Shown in pieces: positions 56,291-61,682 of a DNA stretch of 61,682 nt (its first letter is position 1; each line of letters starts with the position of its first letter). The notes below the pieces were generated by a model that saw only the letters and a program-made list of their open reading frames with translations, was not told the DNA's origin and did no database searches. A program made the translations under genes and the position numbers. This DNA comes from Stieleria sedimenti (GTDB lineage Bacteria > Planctomycetota > Planctomycetia > Pirellulales > Pirellulaceae). The DNA lies in the NCBI RefSeq assembly GCF_025060895.1, contig NZ_JANZKV010000158.1, positions 1-61,682 on the forward strand, given 5' to 3'.

Positions 56291-56642
56291 GAGGGCGGGA
56301 GCGGAGACGATGTTCGAATCAAAAAGTTCAAGGGCGATGCGTCCATTCTACCTCATCAGAAACGCCGCACGCCGCAACAAGGTGCTCAGCAATCTGTCGC
56401 CGGCTGCCCCCGTTTCCCCCGAGTGCACGTCGCAGCCCGCCGACGGAGCGTTCCATCACTTGGGCATCGAGCCGGCCACCTGGCCATCGAGTCGGTGACG
56501 CAATCTGATAGACTACCGCCCCGTCTGCGGCGTGGTCGATCGAATCGCATCACACGCAGGGTCAGCCGCTTGGCTGCAACCGACGGGCCCCACCTCCTCT
56601 CGGCGATCAAGTTGCATCGCGAACGATCTGAATCAAGGAACC
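56291..56642. other. Divergent intergenic region
   Basis: These 352 bases lie between the leftward cytochrome gene and the rightward enolase-superfamily gene. No gene is supported. Promoters for both are expected here; I see no unambiguous motif. The ribosome-binding site of the rightward gene (AAGGA at 56635-56639) lies at its end. Confidence 0.5.
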
Positions 56643-58007
56643 ATGAAACCCACCGACATTCGCATCACCGGCGTCCGAACCAGTTACGAGCACCACGATT
56701 ACCGGACGACGATGAAGTTCGGCGGTATGCCCGTCGATCAAGCCACGGTGTTGAACGTGGAGTGCGATGTCGTCACCCGCGATGGAAAAACGGCCACCGG
56801 ATTCGGTTCCATGCCGCTGTCGAACATCTGGGCGTTCCCGTCGCGTGAGATGAAATACGACCAGACCTTAGGCGCGATGACCACACTGGCCGGCCGCTGC
56901 GAAACGATCGCGGGCGAGTACGCCGAATTCGGACACCCGGTCGACCTGGGCATGGCGCTCGAAGAACAGTATCTGGCGGCGGCCGCCGAGGTCAGCGGCG
57001 AACTCCAGCTGGTCCAACCGATCCCGATGCTGGCCACGATGGTCACCGGCAGCCCCTTTGACGCGGCAATCCACGACGCCTTCGGAAAAGTCCACGGCAA
57101 AAATTGTTTTCAAACCTATGGCCAGGACTTCATGAGCCGGGACGTCGGTGCATACCTGGGTCCGGACTACGCCGGAGACTGGATCGGGGATTTTTTGCTG
57201 GACAAGCCCAAGCCGCGGATGCCGCTGTACCATCTGGTCGGCGCGCTCGATCCGCTCGACGACGATGAATTAACCCAGCCCACCGGCGATGGATTGCCCG
57301 ACACCTTGCCTGAATGGATTCGCTACAACGGTCTGACGCACCTGAAACTGAAACTCAACGGCGACGACGTCAATTGGGATCTGGAGCGGATCGTCAAAGT
57401 CGATCGCATCGCCGCGGAAACCCAGGCGACACTCGGCGTCGACACGTGGTATTACTCGCTGGACTTTAACGAGCGCTGCCCACACGTCGATTATTTGATC
57501 GAGATGTTGGAAAAACTTCGCGAGCGGACGCCGCAAGGATTTGACCGCGTGCAGTACATCGAACAGCCGACGGCGCGCGACCTGAAGGCGCATCCGGAAA
57601 ACAAGATGCACGAAGCGGCGAAGCTGAAGCCGGTCGTGATCGATGAATCGTTGACCGATCTGGAATCATTGATGCTGGCTCGCGAGATGGGTTACACCGG
57701 GGCGGCGCTCAAGGCGTGCAAGGGACAATCGCAATCGATGTTGATGGCCGTTGCCGCGCAGAAACTGGGGCTGTTTTTGTGCGTGCAAGATTTGACTTGC
57801 CCGGGCGCCTCGCTGATTCACTCGGCCGCCATCGCCGCCCACGTCCCAGGCGTCGCCGCGATCGAATCGAATTCGCGTCAGTATTGCCCGAAGGCGAATC
57901 TGCCCTGGGAAGACAAATTCCCGGGGATCTTCATCGTGCGAGACGGATCGATGGACACCAGTTGCCTCAGTGGCGTTGGTCTGGGGGCGGGATCTGACAG
58001 CCAGTGA
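56643..58007 (+). CDS. Enolase-superfamily (mandelate racemase/muconate lactonizing-like) enzyme
   Basis: A 454-aa cytosolic protein starting at the ATG 56643, preceded by AAGGA at a usable distance. The frame is open 37 codons further up but those codons look non-coding. It has an N-terminal capping domain (residues 1-140) and a barrel domain with a K235-x-K237 motif (LKLKLNG), metal-ligand candidates D274 (SLDFNE), E307 (YIEQP) and D334/E335 (VVIDESL), and K357 ([12 protein letters not shown]). These are the expected positions for acid-sugar dehydratases, epimerases and racemases of this superfamily. The C-terminal [17 protein letters not shown] is typical. The substrate is probably a carboxylated sugar or amino-acid derivative. 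It converges with the downstream haem-protein gene. Confidence 0.88.
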   Translation: MKPTDIRITGVRTSYEHHDYRTTMKFGGMPVDQATVLNVECDVVTRDGKTATGFGSMPLSNIWAFPSREMKYDQTLGAMTTLAGRCETIAGEYAEFGHPVDLGMALEEQYLAAAAEVSGELQLVQPIPMLATMVTGSPFDAAIHDAFGKVHGKNCFQTYGQDFMSRDVGAYLGPDYAGDWIGDFLLDKPKPRMPLYHLVGALDPLDDDELTQPTGDGLPDTLPEWIRYNGLTHLKLKLNGDDVNWDLERIVKVDRIAAETQATLGVDTWYYSLDFNERCPHVDYLIEMLEKLRERTPQGFDRVQYIEQPTARDLKAHPENKMHEAAKLKPVVIDESLTDLESLMLAREMGYTGAALKACKGQSQSMLMAVAAQKLGLFLCVQDLTCPGASLIHSAAIAAHVPGVAAIESNSRQYCPKANLPWEDKFPGIFIVRDGSMDTSCLSGVGLGAGSDSQ

Positions 58008-58010
58008 CAC

Positions 58011-58051
58011 GATAGGACCAATACGACGTATGGAGACCTATTCGTCCTATC
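58011..58051. terminator. Inverted repeat between convergent genes
   Basis: A perfect 8-bp stem (58011-58018 with 58044-58051) encloses an inner near-palindrome (58018-58034). It lies in the 86-bp gap between convergent stops at 58007 and 58094. It may be a bidirectional terminator or a small intergenic repeat of the kind common in planctomycetes. Confidence 0.4.
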
Positions 58052-58093
58052 ACCAACTTCGAAACCAACCCCTCGGTCTGCCCCCCCTGCCGA

Positions 58094-61000
58094 TCATCCC
58101 TCTGGCACACGGTTGATCGTCCAGTAGATCTCCTCCTCAAACGCTTCGCCGTCGCGGGCCTTCAGTTTCAGCAACAGGTGCACTTGATCGACGGGTTCCA
58201 AGTCGGGGATATTTAACAGCACGCCTTTGCCGTCGCTGCCCAACGACACGCTGGTCACGTTCACTTTGTCGACGCCGACTTCACCGGTCTCGGGCGAATA
58301 CATTTCGGAGCCGTACGATTTCGCCCATCGATAATTCCAGTGCGTCACGTCGTAGGATGCCAGATCGGTCGCCGACGGGATGTCGAGTGGGAAATTGAAT
58401 TGCAGCTTCAATCCCTCTGCCTGGACTTTGCAATCGCTGACCATCTTGTGCGGTTTTCCGGTGTACCGCAGCCGCTGGATCCCTTTGTCGTCTAATCCGA
58501 TCCGGCCGCCGCCGTTCCAGCCATGCAATCCGGTGGCATAAACTTGGCCGTCGGCCGGATTCACTCGGGCTCGCATGATGCCGGTGCTGAAATCAAACGG
58601 CAACTTGATGATCGCGGCTTGAGACACGTCGGGAAAATCCTGGATCATTGTGTAGTACATCCAGCCCTTGCCGAAACTGGTGTGCAACAGGCGTCCCGAC
58701 AACGGCCCCCAACGCTCGTCGTCGACCCAAGCCTGGCCGCCACACGAGTTGTCGAATTCTTGTGGCATCCAAACCAGCGGCGGATCGAACGACTCCGGCG
58801 GAACGACCTTTTCAAGGTCGATGGTGCCGCCACCAGGCGCCCACATGCCCGGGATCGAATAGTTTCCGACCCAGCCGTAAAAACCGCCGGGCCGGAGCAG
58901 GCTGATCTTCGATGCCGGTGTCCATTGACCTTGATTGTCGCTGGCGACCACGCGGCCGTCGGGCAAACTGCCCATCCCGTTGGGCGTGCGAAAACCGGTG
59001 CAATACACCTCTCGATGCCTTCCATCGGCCGATACCTTGATCACCGCGCCGGGGATGTCCGAGTCCGTCCCATGCCCGCTTTTGGCGTAATAAAAATTGC
59101 CTTGATCATCGGTTTGCAAATCAAAATTGAAGGCATGGAAGTTGACCGAAACGTCTTGATCGGCACTGTAGCTTTCATAAAAGTCCGCTTCGCCATTGCC
59201 GTCGGCATCGTGCAGTTTGACCAGCCGGTCCTTGCAGGTGACGAAGACGTTTCCGCCCACGATCTTGACGCCGAACGGTTCGTACAAGCCGCCCGCGAAT
59301 CGTTTCCATTTCAAGTTCAGCAAGTCGTCGTCGATTCCCGAAACGATCCAAATGTCGCCACCGTGGGTTGCAACGGCCATTCGTCCATCGGCAAAAAAGT
59401 CCAATGCGGACGTGCGAAACCAGGTGTTCCACGGCGTGGCGTCTGGAATCGTGATCGTGTCGAGCGCATAGGCACCTTGTTCCAACCCCAGATACCCGGT
59501 GGTCGTCAACACGTCGGGCCACAGCAACGGTCCGCCGGCCGTCAGGCGGTCAAAGTCCACGGGCGGTGATGTCGACGGAGACTCGGCGAGGAAGGTTTTG
59601 AACTGCGACAAGGACACGTGCTCGTCCGCACCGCCGGAGTCTTCGAGGGAGTGGCCCGCGAGACAGTAAACGTCGACCTGTCGTGTTTGATCGCTGGCCG
59701 GAATCACCAACCGCAATCGATGCTTCGCATCGATCTGCCACTTCAGTCCGTCGACATCACCGGTCGCAGCCGCGGCGGTGAACTCCGTCAACGTGTCGTC
59801 GGCGCGATCGTTGTCCGCCGGCGCAGCGACCAGCGCGATCACGGCCGCCGCGTCTCCGCCGCGGGTGTCACCATCGTCTGCATCACCATTGTCTGCATCC
59901 GCGTCGCCGTCGATCGGCACGATCATCGAGCGGTTCCGCGACGCATCGCCCTGGGCCGCCGACAGCACCAGCTCCTTTCCCGGGCCGATCCGCAGCGAAT
60001 GGCGGACGGAGTTTCGCAGAGTGCCCTGTCGCGGCAATTCCAGGATCTCGCGGCCGTCGATGCGATAGCGGAGGACCAACTGATCGCCGTGCAAGTAATG
60101 CCCGCGATAGTCCATCCACCGTTTCGGCATCGGCCCTCGCGGCAGCAAGTCGTCGCGCGAATAATCGAGTGTTCCGTCATGACCCCATTGCCAACCGGCC
60201 AAGTCATCAAGCACCCGGCCGTCGGGATTGGCAGTTCCCTCGCCACGTGCCCGAACGTGTTGGGTGTTGCTGAGATCCAAAAACCCGTCGCGCCAGATGC
60301 CGGCCTGGTTCATCGTGTGCAGGTCGTACGAGACGGTCAGATCACCGAGCTTGACCGTCAGAACGCTGCTGAATTTCCGTTCCAATTGGGACGCCAGGGC
60401 GGGACCGAAGTCGCGCTGCACGTTTTCGATCTCCGTGCCATCTTTGGTTCCCTTGGGTAGCCCCGCCAAGTAGTCCTTGTCGATCTTGAAGTAGTCGCGG
60501 TTGGACGGCTTCATGAACTGCTCGCGGATGTAGTGAACGACCTGATAGCGTTCTTTCGGCGTCAGGTGCGACATCGGAGCCATCAGTCCGTTACCACGCG
60601 TCAGGGTCATGAACATGCGATACGGGTCGCTACCGAACTTCAGCTTTTGTGTTCCGAAGGCACGCGCGGTGGGCAAGGAGGGTGTGTTGCCGTCGCTGCC
60701 GTGACAATTAAAGCAATAGCCGTGATAGATCCCCTTGCCGGTTTCGAAGTCACGTGAACGGAACCCACCGATGATGCCCGCATGATCCAGATCCTGGGAA
60801 TCGTCTTTGACCGCCAACTGCTCCGGCCGCGGTTTCAAGGCGGCGAAACGGTCGGGACCACCGGCGGCGACTTCGGTGACGTAGCGGACCAGATCCAAGA
60901 AATCCCGCTGGTCACGCAGCGACGCGACAAGGCCTTCGGGCATCATCGATTTGGACGCCGGCTTCATTTGCAGAATGTCATCACGCTCGAGGATGGTCTC

Positions 61001-61435
61001 GCGGGTCAAGTCCGATGCCGATCGCAGCGTCACGGTGTCGTCGGTCGTTGTTGCGATCAAGCCCGTCACCACCGACCCGTCTTCCAACAACAGGGTGTGG
61101 GTTTGAAAGCCTTCGCGAATCTTCTCGGATGGATCCAGCAACGATTCGATCACGTGCTGCTCGGAAACCGGCCCGATCGTGGCCAAATCGGGACCGAGTG
61201 GCGTCGCGTCGTCCCCGCTGCCATGACATTTCACGCACGCCGCCGCGGACTTGTAGAACACCAACGCCCCACGACGCGCGTCTCCACGCAGCCGCACCTG
61301 TTCGGCCAAGAATTCGGGGGACACGCTACCGAGTTGTTGCTCCAAGCTTTGCGGTTGCCGGAGCGTTTCAGCGCTGGCCAACGAGGAAAGACAACAAATT
61401 GCGAACGAGACAACCCAAAGAAAAAGGTGACGCAT
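58094..61435 (-). CDS. Large exported di-haem cytochrome c / DUF6797 / beta-propeller protein
   Basis: A 1113-aa protein. The signal peptide is HLFLWVVSFAICCLSSLASA with cleavage near residue 22. The first haem domain has CVKCH (67-71) and belongs to the planctomycete haem-binding type (GPDLATIGPVSEQHVIESLLDPSEKIREGF). A second cytochrome c domain has CFNCH (241-245) with a likely axial Met in GLMAPMSHL. A DUF6797-like region follows (~325-490, DFGPALASQLERKF; GYHGTLDYS-like blocks). The C-terminal half (~650-1000) is a propeller (YEPFGVKIVGGNVFVTCKDRL; GFRTPNGMGSLPDGRVVASDN) resembling soluble sugar-dehydrogenase-type proteins, and an Ig-like end closes it. It is probably a periplasmic oxidoreductase acting on a sugar or other organic compound. 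Confidence 0.88.
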   Translation of the reverse strand: MRHLFLWVVSFAICCLSSLASAETLRQPQSLEQQLGSVSPEFLAEQVRLRGDARRGALVFYKSAAACVKCHGSGDDATPLGPDLATIGPVSEQHVIESLLDPSEKIREGFQTHTLLLEDGSVVTGLIATTTDDTVTLRSASDLTRETILERDDILQMKPASKSMMPEGLVASLRDQRDFLDLVRYVTEVAAGGPDRFAALKPRPEQLAVKDDSQDLDHAGIIGGFRSRDFETGKGIYHGYCFNCHGSDGNTPSLPTARAFGTQKLKFGSDPYRMFMTLTRGNGLMAPMSHLTPKERYQVVHYIREQFMKPSNRDYFKIDKDYLAGLPKGTKDGTEIENVQRDFGPALASQLERKFSSVLTVKLGDLTVSYDLHTMNQAGIWRDGFLDLSNTQHVRARGEGTANPDGRVLDDLAGWQWGHDGTLDYSRDDLLPRGPMPKRWMDYRGHYLHGDQLVLRYRIDGREILELPRQGTLRNSVRHSLRIGPGKELVLSAAQGDASRNRSMIVPIDGDADADNGDADDGDTRGGDAAAVIALVAAPADNDRADDTLTEFTAAAATGDVDGLKWQIDAKHRLRLVIPASDQTRQVDVYCLAGHSLEDSGGADEHVSLSQFKTFLAESPSTSPPVDFDRLTAGGPLLWPDVLTTTGYLGLEQGAYALDTITIPDATPWNTWFRTSALDFFADGRMAVATHGGDIWIVSGIDDDLLNLKWKRFAGGLYEPFGVKIVGGNVFVTCKDRLVKLHDADGNGEADFYESYSADQDVSVNFHAFNFDLQTDDQGNFYYAKSGHGTDSDIPGAVIKVSADGRHREVYCTGFRTPNGMGSLPDGRVVASDNQGQWTPASKISLLRPGGFYGWVGNYSIPGMWAPGGGTIDLEKVVPPESFDPPLVWMPQEFDNSCGGQAWVDDERWGPLSGRLLHTSFGKGWMYYTMIQDFPDVSQAAIIKLPFDFSTGIMRARVNPADGQVYATGLHGWNGGGRIGLDDKGIQRLRYTGKPHKMVSDCKVQAEGLKLQFNFPLDIPSATDLASYDVTHWNYRWAKSYGSEMYSPETGEVGVDKVNVTSVSLGSDGKGVLLNIPDLEPVDQVHLLLKLKARDGEAFEEEIYWTINRVPEG

Positions 61436-61598
61436 GAAGACGGAGGTGGGAAAATCGGGGGCGGGGAGAAAGGCGAGCCACAGTCACAACCGCACAGTTT
61501 ACACGCTCCCAGCCGCGGCCTCACGTCTCATGCCCGACATCCACCCCAGCGGGACGCGTTACGGGCTATTGATTGATTCGGGATCTGCTGAGTCAAGA

Positions 61599-61682
61599 GT
61601 GAGCCGCTGGCCGTAAGGCCTCGGGCGGGCGCCAGAATGCCCGGCCGCTTACGCGTCGCGGCTCACAAAAACGACAGCCCGC
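61599..61682. repeat. Second copy of the intergenic repeat family (window edge)
   Basis: A 9-bp perfect inverted repeat (61599-61607 with 61658-61666) is followed by an 11-base block (61672-61682) identical to the arm at 52430-52440. A 13-base block (61646-61658) is identical to 52377-52389. The element continues past the window edge. The remaining bases 61436-61598 are the upstream region of the leftward haem-protein gene, with no gene. Confidence 0.6.

Noticed and set aside
53978-56848. 956-codon open frame on the plus strand
   Set aside because: It lies antisense to the clear DUF1587/1592/1588/1585 gene, is Arg/His/Gln-rich and shows no domain. It is a codon-bias shadow.

Overview
The window looks like planctomycete chromosome, probably Pirellulaceae-like. 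The evidence is a DUF1552 gene beside a DUF1587/1592/1588/1585-type cytochrome gene, a large cytochrome c/propeller protein, PEP-CTERM proteins, and an LExRxLL (LEPR-XLL-like) N-terminus on a giant protein. The sequence is GC-rich and most starts lack a clear Shine-Dalgarno site. There are no rRNA, tRNA, CRISPR, phage or transposase genes.

Layout. 65-1312 (+) encodes a double zinc-ribbon membrane protein. 1390-2748 (-) encodes a condensation-type acyltransferase. From 47531 down to 3157 on the minus strand lies one apparent transcription unit of three genes. The first is a 13,980-codon gene (47531-5589), the second a toxin-like gene (5517-4018) and the third a probable immunity gene (3984-3157). 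A hairpin at 3127-3154 could end this unit. On the plus strand, divergent from the giant gene, are two PEP-CTERM genes (48216-49857) and a DUF1593 lipoprotein gene. Next come a SHOCT protein (-), an intergenic palindromic repeat element (52232-52510), the DUF1552/PSD1-type pair (-), an enolase-superfamily gene (+) and a 1113-aa haem/propeller protein (-).

The giant protein reads, N to C: LExRxLL motif; ten ~220-aa repeats; an Ig-like domain; 13 CARDB-like modules; PPC/IPT-like domains; an unassigned region with a helical island; a beta-propeller; nine He_PIG/cadherin-like repeats; an Rhs-like N-terminal fragment; two dockerin-like segments; bacterial Ig arrays; five tandem-95/VCBS-like repeats; about 50 copies of an unusual Ser/Thr/Asn-rich ~47-aa repeat with core [GS]N-x-[IV]-[TS]-G-x-[YF]; a complete Hint domain; a Gly-rich hydrophobic segment; and the N-terminal part of a second Hint. 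The rest of that second Hint lies in the next gene, followed by a PD-(D/E)XK-like nuclease candidate domain. The next small gene is the likely immunity protein.

Best candidate for an undescribed system: a megadalton surface or secreted polymorphic toxin in which the presumed stalk is a new Ser/Thr repeat rather than an Rhs cage, and whose releasing Hint domain is divided between two consecutive genes. All functional statements are inferences from sequence; nothing was searched or modelled.
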